Positions 1 through 9,070 of a stretch of DNA of 64,000 nucleotides are shown piece by piece; positions within the stretch are counted from its first letter, which is position 1; every line of letters begins with the position of its first letter. A model generated the notes under the pieces. It did not search any database and was not told where the DNA came from. It saw only the letters and a list, made by a program, of their open reading frames with translations. The translations under genes were made by a program, and so were the position numbers. This DNA comes from Oceanospirillum sanctuarii (lineage in GTDB: Bacteria > Pseudomonadota > Gammaproteobacteria > Pseudomonadales > Halomonadaceae), in contig NZ_MTBA01000004.1 of the NCBI RefSeq assembly GCF_002150805.1, positions 1,054,001-1,118,000 of the forward strand, in the 5' to 3' direction.

Positions 1-668
1 AAACGCTGGTGATGGGTATCAAAGCTCTCAGCCTGCAGGAAGTTTTCCAGCGCGGCACGTTTCTGACTGATCTCCAGTTCGCTGTAGCCATTAGCCCGCT
101 TGAAATCCAGATGCAGATCAAACAAGGTATCCTGCTGCTCTGGTGACTCGAAACGTACTTTTTCCGACAGGATAATCACACCACCCGGTGCCAGACCTTC
201 ATGGATCCGTTTCAGCAACGGCAGGCGCTGCTCCATCGGCAAAAACTGAAAGGTAAAATTCAGAATCACAACCGAGGCATTCTCAATCGGTGCTTCGCAG
301 ATATCAGCACATTCCAGATGCACACCATCTCGCTGCACGTCAGAAACTTCCTGTGACAGCACCTCACGACAACGCTCGATCATGGCTTCCGAGTTATCGA
401 GACCAATAATCTCAAGGCCCGGCTCCTGAATCTGGTGCAGTACCGACAGCATACTGGCCCCCAGAGAGCAGCCCAGATCATAGATACGGGTACCCGGTTG
501 CCAGTAACGACGGGCAATCACACCGGTCATGCCGATCATATTGCTGTAACCCGGCACTGAGCGTTTGATCATATCCGGAAAGACCTGAACCACCTTATCG
601 TCAAAGGAAAAGGTCGCTACTTTGTCCAGAGGATTGGCGAAAATGGCGTCTTTTTGTTCGTGTTTCAC
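1..668 (-). CDS. cmoA: Carboxy-S-adenosyl-L-methionine synthase CmoA (partial, 3' end beyond window)
   Basis: CmoA converts S-adenosylmethionine and prephenate into carboxy-SAM, which CmoB then uses to make 5-carboxymethoxyuridine at tRNA wobble position 34. The reading frame begins at a GTG (complement of 666-668) with MKHEQKDAIFANPLDKVATF, typical of CmoA. The SAM-binding stretch IYDLGCSLGASMLSVL, followed by a second motif ending VVILNFTFQFLP, is characteristic of this family. About 222 codons are present; the C-terminus lies beyond the left edge. It is the last gene of a minus-strand cmoM-rsmC-cmoA set, only 16 bases after rsmC. cmoB is often next to cmoA and may lie just outside the window (inference). 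Confidence 0.93.
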   Translation of the reverse strand, partial: MKHEQKDAIFANPLDKVATFSFDDKVVQVFPDMIKRSVPGYSNMIGMTGVIARRYWQPGTRIYDLGCSLGASMLSVLHQIQEPGLEIIGLDNSEAMIERCREVLSQEVSDVQRDGVHLECADICEAPIENASVVILNFTFQFLPMEQRLPLLKRIHEGLAPGGVIILSEKVRFESPEQQDTLFDLHLDFKRANGYSELEISQKRAALENFLQAESFDTHHQR

Positions 669-684
669 GTCAGGTACCTAAAAG

Positions 685-1827
685 TTAAATCCGGGCAGAC
701 CAGATACAGAACTTACCGGTTTCTGCGATACGCTCGCAGTGACCGAAAGTAGCTTCGATAATATCCGGGTATTTCAGAAAACGGTTGGCAACGATACGCA
801 ACTCACCGCTTCGCTTAAGATGTTTTTTCGCCTGACGGATAAAACGATCCGCCAGATCGTAATCTGTCTTTTGACCGGTATGAAAAGGCGGATTCGAAAT
901 AATCAGATCGAAACGCTCGGTGACATCACTCCACATATCGGAGGCAAAAACCTCACCTTCGAGATCATTTGCTTTTAAGCTCCGGCTGGTTGCTTCCAAA
1001 GCCATCGCATTAACATCACAGAAGGTGACTTCCAGTTCGGGATCACGCTTAAGCAGGCTTAAACCGATCACACCGGTTCCACAGCCCATATCCAGCACTC
1101 TGCGGTTACGCACTTTGGACGGCTTGATACGAGGCATATTCTGCAGCATCAGAGCTGTGCCTTCATCCAGACGGCCATGGCTGAACACCCCGGGCAAACT
1201 GATTAGCTTTAGGTCCGACAAGACTTCAGGGAAGGCATCATTTTCAGGCAGATTCCAATGCAGCTCCCAAGGGTCAGGATTAAAGCTGTACTCGGTTTCG
1301 ATCTGATTTACCGGGCCTAGCTCCAGCTTAAGCAGGGTGCTCTTTTTCGCCTTATCAGCCTTACTCAGACTGAAGCCACCTTCCGGCCAGGCTTCTTCAG
1401 CTGCTGCTCTAACCAGTTTATCGGCTGACTTAATCCCGCCGTTATTCTCACCTACCAACCAGAAACAAGCGCCTGATTTCAGCAAAGGCAGCAACTGAGC
1501 AATCAGATAACGTGCCTGCTCTTTCGCTTTCGGCATAAAGAGGACGATATTATCGTAACCGTTAAGAAGACCCGCCTCGTTATCCTGACCAAGATAAGCC
1601 TGAAAAAGCGGTAAAAAGCGCGATTCTCGCTGAGCAAAATCAACCATCGACTGATAGCTTCTCCAGTCATCCATCAGCAGGTGTAATGCCTCGACATCAT
1701 CCGTGAGTAGTGGATGAATAAAATTACCAATACCCTCGGTTACCGACAAATGAGCCAACAGAACCTGCCCCTTAATTGACGACTGGTTGCGCAGTAAGAG
1801 TTCTGCGGCTGGAGATAAAGCGCTCAT
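685..1827 (-). CDS. rsmC: 16S rRNA (guanine1207-N2)-methyltransferase RsmC
   Basis: This 380-residue protein is a SAM-dependent methyltransferase predicted to modify G1207 of 16S rRNA. The N-terminus (MSALSPAAELLLRN) matches the usual RsmC opening, and the C-terminal half holds LPGVFSHGRLDEGTALML, the SAM motif DMGCGTGVIGLSLL and the catalytic NPPF in DLIISNPPFHTG, which is typical of amino-N2-guanine methyltransferases. The N-terminal half is a degenerate methyltransferase fold in this family. The paralogue RlmG (23S G1835) has a similar length and layout, but the N-terminal and PGVFS motifs favour RsmC. It lies between cmoM and cmoA on the same strand, so it is probably co-transcribed with the cmo5U genes. 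Confidence 0.85.
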   Translation of the reverse strand: MSALSPAAELLLRNQSSIKGQVLLAHLSVTEGIGNFIHPLLTDDVEALHLLMDDWRSYQSMVDFAQRESRFLPLFQAYLGQDNEAGLLNGYDNIVLFMPKAKEQARYLIAQLLPLLKSGACFWLVGENNGGIKSADKLVRAAAEEAWPEGGFSLSKADKAKKSTLLKLELGPVNQIETEYSFNPDPWELHWNLPENDAFPEVLSDLKLISLPGVFSHGRLDEGTALMLQNMPRIKPSKVRNRRVLDMGCGTGVIGLSLLKRDPELEVTFCDVNAMALEATSRSLKANDLEGEVFASDMWSDVTERFDLIISNPPFHTGQKTDYDLADRFIRQAKKHLKRSGELRIVANRFLKYPDIIEATFGHCERIAETGKFCIWSARI

Positions 1828-1962
1828 AATGTTTTACCGGTGTAGAAGGTTATAAAAACGTGAAGGATAAAGCTGGGTATTCTACCGTCAATCAACGCGT
1901 AAGGTACAAAATCTGGCAGTTTCAGCGATCAGGGCGTTAAGTAATGGCATGTGTATTTGTGG

Positions 1963-2766
1963 TTACATGCCCTTTTTGGCGATGATATGAATATAACGTC
2001 CCATTCGCCAATAAGGATCCTGATGACAATAACGCCATTCCAGCTCTAACAGCTTCTCAAGATCCTCATCAGAAGGATGTTTGTCTCTCAGGTAGTCCGT
2101 AAATACCCTGATGCCGGCGACAGAAACAATCTCAAGCCCCTGTTGCTTTAAGCCTTCAATAACCTGTTCCGGTTTTTGTGGACTGATGGGAGTCAGGCGT
2201 AAGCGCTGCCCGGTGCCATCCAGAGTATCCCGCAACGCTTTATCGTAGTTGCCCTTGACGATATTACTGAAACGAAGACCATCTTCATTGAAGAACATCA
2301 GCGAGAGCCAACCATCGCCTTCCACCTGACCGCTAATAATCGGGAGGGCATCCATCGGCTGATGCAGCCACTCCAGCACGGCATGACAAACAACCAGCTT
2401 GGCTGGCGGCAAATTCTCAGGCAGATCCTGCAAGCGGTAGTTAAAGCTTTCCACAGGATAAACGTATTGCTCTGATTGCTGCTGGAAGAGTGCTTCCGCT
2501 TCAGCCCGCATATCATCGGCAGGTTCAGTAAAGGTTACTTTATTCCCCTGACGGGCAAACCAGTCACTTATTTGGCCGAGGCCGCCACCGATATCCAACA
2601 CTTCAATGTTTTGCTTATCTGCAATAAATGGAATCTGCTGGAAATCCCGGGACAAAAGCTCCTGACGCAACCAGCCTTTATTCGTGCCGTAGACATTCTT
2701 GCGGAATTTCTCGGCCAAACCATCAAAGATCTTATCAGTCTGGATTTTTGGGCGCGGTGCAGCCAA
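1963..2766 (-). CDS. cmoM: tRNA 5-carboxymethoxyuridine methyltransferase CmoM
   Basis: CmoM methylates cmo5U34 of some tRNAs to its methyl ester (mcmo5U). The 267-residue protein has the family opening DKIFDGLAEKFRKNVYGTNK, a SAM motif VLDIGGGLGQISDWFA, the HAVLEWL signature and a C-terminal RYCHQDPYWRMGRYIHI typical of the SmtA/CmoM family. The start is a TTG (complement of 2764-2766): an in-frame stop lies a few codons upstream, no in-frame ATG occurs before the conserved region, and a TGAGGT ribosome-binding site sits about nine bases upstream. It is the first gene of the minus-strand set with rsmC and cmoA, so wobble cmo5U synthesis and its later methylation are clustered. Confidence 0.9.
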   Translation of the reverse strand: MAAPRPKIQTDKIFDGLAEKFRKNVYGTNKGWLRQELLSRDFQQIPFIADKQNIEVLDIGGGLGQISDWFARQGNKVTFTEPADDMRAEAEALFQQQSEQYVYPVESFNYRLQDLPENLPPAKLVVCHAVLEWLHQPMDALPIISGQVEGDGWLSLMFFNEDGLRFSNIVKGNYDKALRDTLDGTGQRLRLTPISPQKPEQVIEGLKQQGLEIVSVAGIRVFTDYLRDKHPSDEDLEKLLELEWRYCHQDPYWRMGRYIHIIAKKGM

Positions 2767-2892
2767 GACGGTAACCTCAAGAGAAGGGAATCACTGTTAC
2801 AGGATTCAGATCAGGGTAAAAGCAAGCGCAGGATACTAAAGGATTTAACAGAAAGGATAAAGCTCAAGGCAATCAGGACAAAATTAAGGCAT

Positions 2893-2917
2893 AAAAAAAC
2901 CAGCCCGAAGGCTGGTT
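2893..2917 (-). terminator. Intrinsic terminator of the porin gene
   Basis: An eight-base-pair stem (AACCAGCC, loop, GGCTGGTT) is followed on the minus strand by a run of seven T, about 30 bases after the porin stop codon. Confidence 0.85.
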
Positions 2918-2948
2918 CTTTTTGTACTCAGTATTTCTAATCTTAAGA

Positions 2949-3821
2949 TTAGAATACCAGCGCAGCACCTACGTAAGTACCAGCCAGGTTTTCTTTCAGG
3001 TCTGCATCACCAGAACCGAACTCGCCGTATACGTACATGTTAGATGCTACAGAGTAAGTTGCGCCAAATGCAACATTGGTTTGGTCTTTAGCATCAGACA
3101 TAGAAACGATACCGTATACGTTACCGTTGCTGTAATCCATAGATGCAGAAGCAGCGATGATCATGTCGTCAGCTTCTGTCATTTCCAGCTTAGCACCAAC
3201 AGTCAGAGCATCAACAGGCAGAGATACTGCAGCAGCGATGTCGCCTTCTACAGAGTCAAAACCAGCACTAACAGTCATTGCACCAACAGGCAGAGCTGCA
3301 ACGAACTGCATAGCTTGCTCGTCACCGTCCAGCTGAACAGATGCACCAACTTTAACGCCGTCGAAATCGCCAGTGTACTGCAGCTGTGCTACTTCAGAAG
3401 CGCCAGAAACACCAGTGTGAGCACCTTTCAGAGCTTCTGGAGTGTAAACAACGTCTTGTACGAAGTCGTTGATCAGAGTGTCTTTAGAACCAACCAGAAC
3501 TTGACCAAAGTCACCTTTAACACCCATGTAAGCTTGATCACCTACCATGAATGCATTTGCATCATCACCAGTTGCACTGCTGTCAGCAGACTTGGCAGCC
3601 GCAGCGTTAACATCAGCTTCAATCTTGTAGAAAGAAGTCAGACCACCTTCCATAGCGTTTTCGCCTTTAACGCCGAAAGTAGAACCGTTGTCACCAGCAG
3701 TCAGATCGTTTTCCAGATCAACAGCAACTTGGATGTTACCGTAAACAACAGGAGCAGCTTGTGCAGCTACAGAGAAGCTCATAGCACCAGCAATAGCGGT
3801 AGCAATCAGAGTCTTTTTCAT
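2949..3821 (-). CDS. Outer-membrane porin (Gram-negative porin family)
   Basis: A 290-residue exported beta-barrel protein. It opens with a clear signal peptide (MKKTLIATAIAGAMSFSVAAQA, cleaved before APVVYGN), then shows short alternating strands rich in Gly, Asp, Ser and aromatic residues (VYGNIQVAVDLEND, YMGVKGDFGQVLVGSKDTL). It ends in ALVF, the terminal Phe expected for an outer-membrane barrel. The DFGQVLVGS segment is typical of proteobacterial general diffusion porins of the OmpC/Porin_4 type; at 290 residues it is short for that family. An AAGGAA ribosome-binding site precedes the ATG. It is monocistronic, with its own terminator and a long upstream region holding a palindrome. Substrate specificity cannot be read from sequence. 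Confidence 0.88.
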   Translation of the reverse strand: MKKTLIATAIAGAMSFSVAAQAAPVVYGNIQVAVDLENDLTAGDNGSTFGVKGENAMEGGLTSFYKIEADVNAAAAKSADSSATGDDANAFMVGDQAYMGVKGDFGQVLVGSKDTLINDFVQDVVYTPEALKGAHTGVSGASEVAQLQYTGDFDGVKVGASVQLDGDEQAMQFVAALPVGAMTVSAGFDSVEGDIAAAVSLPVDALTVGAKLEMTEADDMIIAASASMDYSNGNVYGIVSMSDAKDQTNVAFGATYSVASNMYVYGEFGSGDADLKENLAGTYVGAALVF

Positions 3822-4158
3822 TTGATAATTTCCTTTCTCTACTCAATCGCTCTGCAAATATGCAGAAGTTTTATCGGTGTGCTGACTGAATGATGAAAAT
3901 TCAGCCAATCAATAACCGTTATTGTTTCAATCGCAGGAGCTACTTTAAACATCCTGCGTCCGCATGGCAATAGTCAAATTCGCCCTTTTTTCAACGAATT
4001 TCTTTGGTTTTGATCTGCACTAACCAAAGTTAACTCGTTGTTATGGCTCAAGCGTTCAGCAACCCTAGACCAAGACTTTGACAATTTAGTGACAACTTGT
4101 GAGTGCGTTCTCCGAAACACGGTAAATAACGGATAACAAAGGCCACCTAAAGAGCGAA
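3822..4158. other. Intergenic region with the porin leader and likely promoter
   Basis: A 337-base stretch between recJ and the porin gene. It holds a small leader hairpin (CTGCA/TGCAG around 3854-3867) and a 15-base palindrome (3910-3924). A 62-codon open frame at 3974-4162 is not convincing as a gene. The porin promoter must lie here, but I could not place its -10 and -35 elements with confidence. Confidence 0.5.
3910..3924. promoter_or_regulatory. Palindrome upstream of the porin gene (possible operator)
   Basis: CAATAAC C GTTATTG is a perfect 7+1+7 palindrome about 90 bases upstream of the porin start. Its position fits a regulator site for porin expression, but no known binding consensus is matched with certainty. 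Confidence 0.35.
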
Positions 4159-5934
4159 TCATCTAGCTTGTAGGGCATGCTCGATCATCAGCTGAACAGA
4201 CTTCCTCCCCCGAAACTCATTTAAATTCAATTGGAAAGCGGCTTGCACATAATCCCCTTCTTTAAAATCGATCTTATTATTTCCAGCTAGCGCTTTGAAC
4301 CAGATCCCTTTAACAGACACTGTTTTTTCAGGGTTTGATAGTAAGAGCTGCAGATGACTTTGGTCTGCACCCACAGCCCTCAGTTGCTCCACAAGAAATT
4401 GACCTGAAAAACAGGGCTGCTCAAATTCACGCCCAAACGGTTGTAACGTCTGGAATAATGACCAGGTATCTTCAGTAATATCTTCTGCCTGTAAAGTTCC
4501 GTCGATTTTTACTACAGGTTGTAAAGAGTCGCCTCTTAAAGCATTTACTACAGCAAAATTGAATCCTTCAGCGAAATCCCCAAGACTATTCCGGTTGAGC
4601 GTGAGTCCAGCCGCGCCTCTGTGGCCACCAAATTTAACCAATGAACTCTGATTTGTATCATGCACTTGCTGCAGGATATCTCTGATATGGATGCCATCAA
4701 CACTTCGTGCCGAACCTGACAGATGATCCGGATTCAAAGCCGGACACATGACGACACAAGGTTTTCCTGTCTTTTGGGTGACCCGGGAAGCCACAATACC
4801 CTGAACACCGGCATGGCCATTTTCAAGAAAGACAGATAGCCCCTGATAATTTTTTGCCAGTTGCGGCTGAATCAAGCGGAATGCTTCCTGCACCATCTCC
4901 TGCTCGATCGCTTTTCGGTCTTCATTATCCTGATCCAGAATGGCGAGATAATGCTCAGCCTGATGATCCGTGCCGGCCAGCATATAATGCAAGGCCGCAT
5001 AGGGATCATCCAAACGGCCACGGGCATTAATCCGTGGACCAAGCTGAAATCCTAATGTGCCGGCATCGAAGAACTCATTCTCTTTTCGGAGTAGCTGGCG
5101 GATTACTCGCCAGCAGGGCAGATCAAATCGGTTAATCAGACTTAATCCCGTATGCACAACCGCACGATTGACCGTACTCTCACCAAGAGAAACACAATCA
5201 GCCACTGTTCCTAAAGCAACATAGCTCAGCAGAAAGCCCAGCTTTTGCGAAGTCTCTGCCAGATATTGCCGTTGAATCAACTCATCCCGAACCTGAGCCA
5301 TAACCAGCCAGCTCACCATACAGCCAGCAATGGTGGCATCAGGGTAATCACAATCACTTTGTGTCGGATTGACAACCGCATAAGCAGAAACAGGCGCACC
5401 TTCTTCAGGTAGCGCGTGATGATCCGTTACAACGACATCGATCCCTGCTTGCTTCAGCAGCTCAAGGCGCGCTTCATCGCTGGAACCACAATCTGCGGTA
5501 ATAATCACATCAGGCAACGGCGTCTGCTCAAGAATTCGACTGATTAAACCTGCGCTAACACCATAGCCATCATTAATTCGATGTCCGATCAGGCTGTGAA
5601 TTCTGTCATGCTGAACACCAAACAACTCTGTCAGCGCCCGATAAATTACGACATGAGAAGTAATGCCATCCACGTCATAGTCAGTCAGAACACCGATTCG
5701 CTCGCCACCGATAATTGCCTGACTGATTCGATCAGCAGCCTTAGAGCAATCCTTCAACAAGTCTGGCTTAGGTATATATTTCAGCCCCGGACGTATAATT
5801 TCTTCAAGATTACAGTTCTCACTTTTAATCCGGCCAGCTAAAACTCTCGCCAACAGAGGATGCAAGCCGAGACTCTCAGCTTGCTTCATAACTTCCGGGT
5901 TAAGGGTTCGCATTTGAAAAACGGGCTGCAACAT
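4159..5934 (-). CDS. recJ: Single-stranded-DNA-specific 5'-3' exonuclease RecJ
   Basis: RecJ degrades single-stranded DNA 5' to 3' in RecF-pathway recombination, mismatch repair and base-excision repair. The 591-residue protein carries the DHH-superfamily motifs: LTDYDVDGITS (motif I, about residue 85), the ADCGSSD motif, the name-giving DHH in VVTDHHALPEEG (about residue 172) and the DHHA1-type GHRGAAGLTL downstream (motif region with GSARS). Length matches the family. The ATG at 5934 (MLQPVFQMR) is preferred over an in-frame TTG at 5949 because GGAAG lies five bases upstream of the ATG and nothing comparable precedes the TTG. It follows thrC on the same strand, an arrangement shared with pseudomonads. 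Confidence 0.95.
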   Translation of the reverse strand: MLQPVFQMRTLNPEVMKQAESLGLHPLLARVLAGRIKSENCNLEEIIRPGLKYIPKPDLLKDCSKAADRISQAIIGGERIGVLTDYDVDGITSHVVIYRALTELFGVQHDRIHSLIGHRINDGYGVSAGLISRILEQTPLPDVIITADCGSSDEARLELLKQAGIDVVVTDHHALPEEGAPVSAYAVVNPTQSDCDYPDATIAGCMVSWLVMAQVRDELIQRQYLAETSQKLGFLLSYVALGTVADCVSLGESTVNRAVVHTGLSLINRFDLPCWRVIRQLLRKENEFFDAGTLGFQLGPRINARGRLDDPYAALHYMLAGTDHQAEHYLAILDQDNEDRKAIEQEMVQEAFRLIQPQLAKNYQGLSVFLENGHAGVQGIVASRVTQKTGKPCVVMCPALNPDHLSGSARSVDGIHIRDILQQVHDTNQSSLVKFGGHRGAAGLTLNRNSLGDFAEGFNFAVVNALRGDSLQPVVKIDGTLQAEDITEDTWSLFQTLQPFGREFEQPCFSGQFLVEQLRAVGADQSHLQLLLSNPEKTVSVKGIWFKALAGNNKIDFKEGDYVQAAFQLNLNEFRGRKSVQLMIEHALQAR

Positions 5935-5972
5935 AGGTCTTCCGGGCAAGAGTTAAAATCAGCAGAAACAAG

Positions 5973-5994
5973 CAGGGGAGCCTAAGCTCCCCTG
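5973..5994 (-). terminator. Hairpin between thrC and recJ
   Basis: A perfect nine-base-pair stem with a four-base loop (CAGGGGAGC / GCTCCCCTG) lies 28 bases after the thrC stop. Only scattered T residues follow, so it is a weak terminator or a partial attenuator that would let some transcription reach recJ. Confidence 0.5.
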
Positions 5995-6021
5995 TCTGAA
6001 GATACGCAATAACCGGTTGGC

Positions 6022-7413
6022 TTAGCGCTTATTCTCAACCACAAATTTCTGAATGGTTTCAGCATCTGCAGGCAGTACCGAGAAGCGTTCTTCTCGCTCC
6101 AGAAGGTCGGCCATGTGAGGAGGCAGCGGCGCGCCTTCAAAGCCTGCCTTAACAATGGCATCTTCAAACTTGGCCGGATGAGCTGTTGCCAGAGTGATCA
6201 TAGGCACAGACTTATCGCGGTTGCTGGTTTCAGCTGCGCGGTAGCCGGTTGCGGTGTGCGGATCCAGCAGCTCACCGGTACGCTCAAAAGCTTCTTTGAT
6301 CACCTCGATGGTGGTTTCGTCGTCAACGCTCAGGCTGTCGAACAGCTCACGGGCTTTATCCCAACGGGCCTGTTCGATCTGAACCGGTTCGTTGTTGAAG
6401 CGTTTCAGCAGATCTTCAACTGCCGCGCCATCGTTGCCATACAGATCAAACAGCAGACGCTCAAAGTTGCTGGATACGACGATATCCATACTTGGTGACA
6501 GAGTGTGCAGCAACGGCTGTTTGCTAAAGTCGTTTTTGCTGATCACACGGTGCAGGATGTCGTTGGCGTTAGTTGCCACAACAAACTGATTCACCGGCAG
6601 GCCCATTTTGTAAGCGATATAACCGGCAAAAACATCACCGAAGTTAGCCGATGGAACGCTGAAAGAGACTTTGCGATGCGGTGCGCCAACTGCCACAGCG
6701 GAAACAAAGTAGTACACCACCTGAGCCATGATACGAGCCCAGTTGATGGAGTTCACCGCTACCAGACGGGTATTACCACCCAGGAAGCCCTGGTTGTTGA
6801 AACTGTCTTTAACGATCGCCTGACAGTCATCGAAATTACCTTCAACGGCGATGTTAAAGACGTTATCCGCCAGCACTGTGGTCATCTGACGACGCTGTAC
6901 TTCGGATACGCGGTTGTATGGATGCAGAATAAAGATATCCACATGCTCACAAGGCTTACAGCCTTCGATCGCAGCAGAACCGGTATCACCGGAGGTTGCG
7001 CCCATGATCACAGCATGTTCGTTACGCTTGCCCAGGAAGTGATCCAGCAGACGCCCCAGCATCTGCAGCGCTACGTCTTTAAATGCAAGTGTCGGGCCGT
7101 GGAACAGCTCCAGCAGGTAGTGGTTGCTGTCCAGCTGCTTCAGCGGAGTTACCGCATCATGCTTGAAGGTACCGTAAGTATCTTCAATCATGGCTTTCAA
7201 AGTGTCGGCAGGGATCTCATCACCGATAAAGGCGTGCATCACTTTATAAGCGATTTCGGTGTAAGACAGACCTGCCCAGGAAGCGATCTCGTCAGCGGAG
7301 AACTGAGGGATCTCTTCAGGAACATACAGGCCACCATCGCTGGCAAGACCGGTCAGAACAACATCTTCAAAGTTAAGGGCGGGCGCTTGGCCGCGGGTAC
7401 TGATATAACGCAC
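6022..7413 (-). CDS. thrC: Threonine synthase
   Basis: ThrC converts O-phosphohomoserine to L-threonine with pyridoxal phosphate, the last step of threonine synthesis. The 463-residue protein begins MRYISTRGQAPALNFEDV, the Pseudomonas-type opening. It shows the PLP lysine in FHGPTLAFKDVALQ (Lys about 110) and the phosphate-binding GATSGDTGSAAIE. Further landmarks are NSINWARIMAQVVYY and FSVPSANFGDVFAGY. The start is GTG at 7413 with a GAGA ribosome-binding site. It follows hom after 122 bases on the same strand, so homoserine formation and threonine synthesis are very likely co-expressed; no thrB (homoserine kinase) is in the window, as in pseudomonads where it is unlinked. Confidence 0.96.
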   Translation of the reverse strand: MRYISTRGQAPALNFEDVVLTGLASDGGLYVPEEIPQFSADEIASWAGLSYTEIAYKVMHAFIGDEIPADTLKAMIEDTYGTFKHDAVTPLKQLDSNHYLLELFHGPTLAFKDVALQMLGRLLDHFLGKRNEHAVIMGATSGDTGSAAIEGCKPCEHVDIFILHPYNRVSEVQRRQMTTVLADNVFNIAVEGNFDDCQAIVKDSFNNQGFLGGNTRLVAVNSINWARIMAQVVYYFVSAVAVGAPHRKVSFSVPSANFGDVFAGYIAYKMGLPVNQFVVATNANDILHRVISKNDFSKQPLLHTLSPSMDIVVSSNFERLLFDLYGNDGAAVEDLLKRFNNEPVQIEQARWDKARELFDSLSVDDETTIEVIKEAFERTGELLDPHTATGYRAAETSNRDKSVPMITLATAHPAKFEDAIVKAGFEGAPLPPHMADLLEREERFSVLPADAETIQKFVVENKR

Positions 7414-7535
7414 GGTGTGATTCTCGTATTCAGGTTTATAACGGCCCGATAGGGTGCGGGTCGGTTATTATCCGACGGCTGGGTTAACCGCCGGATTTTT
7501 CAGTTCTGTGCTTAACAAGGGTAAGCAGCCGGATA

Positions 7536-8843
7536 TCAGCTATCCAGCGTTTCCACACGGATGCGGACCACTTCACCACAGATATCCACCAGAGATTCAA
7601 TCTCGCGGATCGCGTCGTTCATCTGCAGCTCCTGACATTTATGCGTCATCAGGATAATCGGCACCATTTCGCTCTCTTTGGCCTCTTTCTGGATGATGGC
7701 TTCAATGCTGATGCCTTTGTCACTCAGAATGGTGGCCACACGAGCCAGAACACCCGGACGGTCTACCGCCTGCAGGCGCACATAGTAAGCAGTGGACACA
7801 TCATCCATCGACAGGATTGGTGCATCGCTATCCAGAGTATCCTGAGTAAAGGCCAGAGGCGGTACACGATCGGCGTACTCAGCCCCCATGGAACGCGCGA
7901 CATCAACAATATCAGCCACCACAGAAGAAGCCGTTGGTTCCGCACCGGCACCCGGACCGTAATACATGGTTGGGCCTACCGCATCACCGTGTACCATGAC
8001 CGCGTTCAGTACGCCGTGTACGTTAGCAATCAGACGGTCTTTAGGAATCAGGGTCGGGTGAACACGCAGCTCAACGCCTTCTTTGTTACGACGGGCAATA
8101 CCCAGATGCTTGATGATATAACCCAGCTCATCAGCCTGCTCGATATCCAGCGGAGTGATCTTGCTGATGCCTTCGGTATAAGCTTTATCAAACTGCAGCG
8201 GAATACCGAAAGCAACGGAACCCAGAATGGTCAGTTTGTGCGCGGCATCGATACCTTCAACGTCAAAGGTCGGATCTGCTTCAGCGTAACCCAGTTCCTG
8301 AGCTTCTTTCAGCACATCAGCGAAGTCACGGCCATAGTCGCGCATCTGAGTCATGATGTAGTTGCCGGTACCGTTGATGATACCCGCCAGCCAGTTGATG
8401 CTGTTCGCCGCCAGACCTTCACGGATACCTTTAATAACCGGAATACCACCTGCTACTGCCGCTTCAAAAGCAACCACAACGCCTTTGGCTTTGGCTGCTT
8501 CAAAAATTTCATTACCGTGCACCGCGATCAGCGCTTTGTTCGCTGTTACCACGTGTTTGCCGTTTTCGATCGCTTTCATGACCAGTTCACGGGCTACATC
8601 GTAACCACCGATCAGCTCAACAACCACGTCAATTTCCGGGTTGTTAACGACATCAAAAATGTCACGGGTTACATCAATACCTGTGGTATCGCATGCAGGG
8701 TTATCACGACGGGCACCAATCTGCTCAACAATAATAGGGCGACCAGTACGACGGGCAATCTCTTCAGCATTGCGGATCAAAACATTAACTGTACCGCTAC
8801 CAACAGTACCTAAACCACATACACCCACTTTTACCGGTTTCAA
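7536..8843 (-). CDS. hom: Homoserine dehydrogenase
   Basis: Hom reduces aspartate semialdehyde to homoserine, feeding threonine and methionine. The 435-residue protein is the monofunctional type (not fused to aspartokinase). It has an N-terminal NAD(P)-binding motif VGVCGLGTVGSGT, the catalytic region VAGGIPVIKGIREGLAANS and AEADPTFDVEGIDAAHKL (with the Lys typical of the family). A C-terminal ACT domain (about 350-430, RPGVLARVATILSDKGISIE) probably mediates threonine feedback inhibition. The start is a TTG at 8843 preceded by AGAGGG at eight bases. It sits between dsbC and thrC in the conserved order xerD-dsbC-hom-thrC. Confidence 0.96.
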   Translation of the reverse strand: MKPVKVGVCGLGTVGSGTVNVLIRNAEEIARRTGRPIIVEQIGARRDNPACDTTGIDVTRDIFDVVNNPEIDVVVELIGGYDVARELVMKAIENGKHVVTANKALIAVHGNEIFEAAKAKGVVVAFEAAVAGGIPVIKGIREGLAANSINWLAGIINGTGNYIMTQMRDYGRDFADVLKEAQELGYAEADPTFDVEGIDAAHKLTILGSVAFGIPLQFDKAYTEGISKITPLDIEQADELGYIIKHLGIARRNKEGVELRVHPTLIPKDRLIANVHGVLNAVMVHGDAVGPTMYYGPGAGAEPTASSVVADIVDVARSMGAEYADRVPPLAFTQDTLDSDAPILSMDDVSTAYYVRLQAVDRPGVLARVATILSDKGISIEAIIQKEAKESEMVPIILMTHKCQELQMNDAIREIESLVDICGEVVRIRVETLDS

Positions 8844-8971
8844 TACGATACCCTCTTACCTGTTTCTTGCATAAACGACTGGTATGCCTGTTTCAGCATA
8901 TTCTCTTATCGGCTTTAGCACGACAGTCACTCGAACTGACAAGTCGCTACAGCCTGTTTAGAACCCCACAT

Positions 8972-8993
8972 CTTAGCGCTTTTTAGCGCTAAG
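8972..8993. promoter_or_regulatory. Perfect inverted repeat upstream of hom
   Basis: CTTAGCGCT TTTT AGCGCTAAG forms a nine-base-pair inverted repeat about 130 bases upstream of the hom start. No T-run follows on the minus strand, so it is less likely a terminator than a leader hairpin or a repressor site. It could affect hom-thrC expression (inference). Confidence 0.4.
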
Positions 8994-9070
8994 AAAAACC
9001 AAGTCCGATGGCAGAAAAAGCAATTGCCTCTGATATTTTTCAAAAAAAACGCAATGACTACCTCAGAAAT

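Noticed and set aside
2922-3893. 323-codon plus-strand frame opposite the porin
   Set aside because: Antisense to a porin gene with a clear signal peptide and terminal Phe; no protein-like pattern of its own.
3974-4162. 62-codon minus-strand frame between recJ and the porin
   Set aside because: Overlaps the recJ stop, has no ribosome-binding site and no recognisable features.
7460-7500. Hairpin between hom and thrC as a terminator
   Set aside because: The stem is imperfect and no T-run follows on the minus strand, so hom and thrC are probably co-transcribed.
7641-8813. 390-codon open frame on the plus strand
   Set aside because: Antisense to hom, with the same shadow composition as other antisense frames here.
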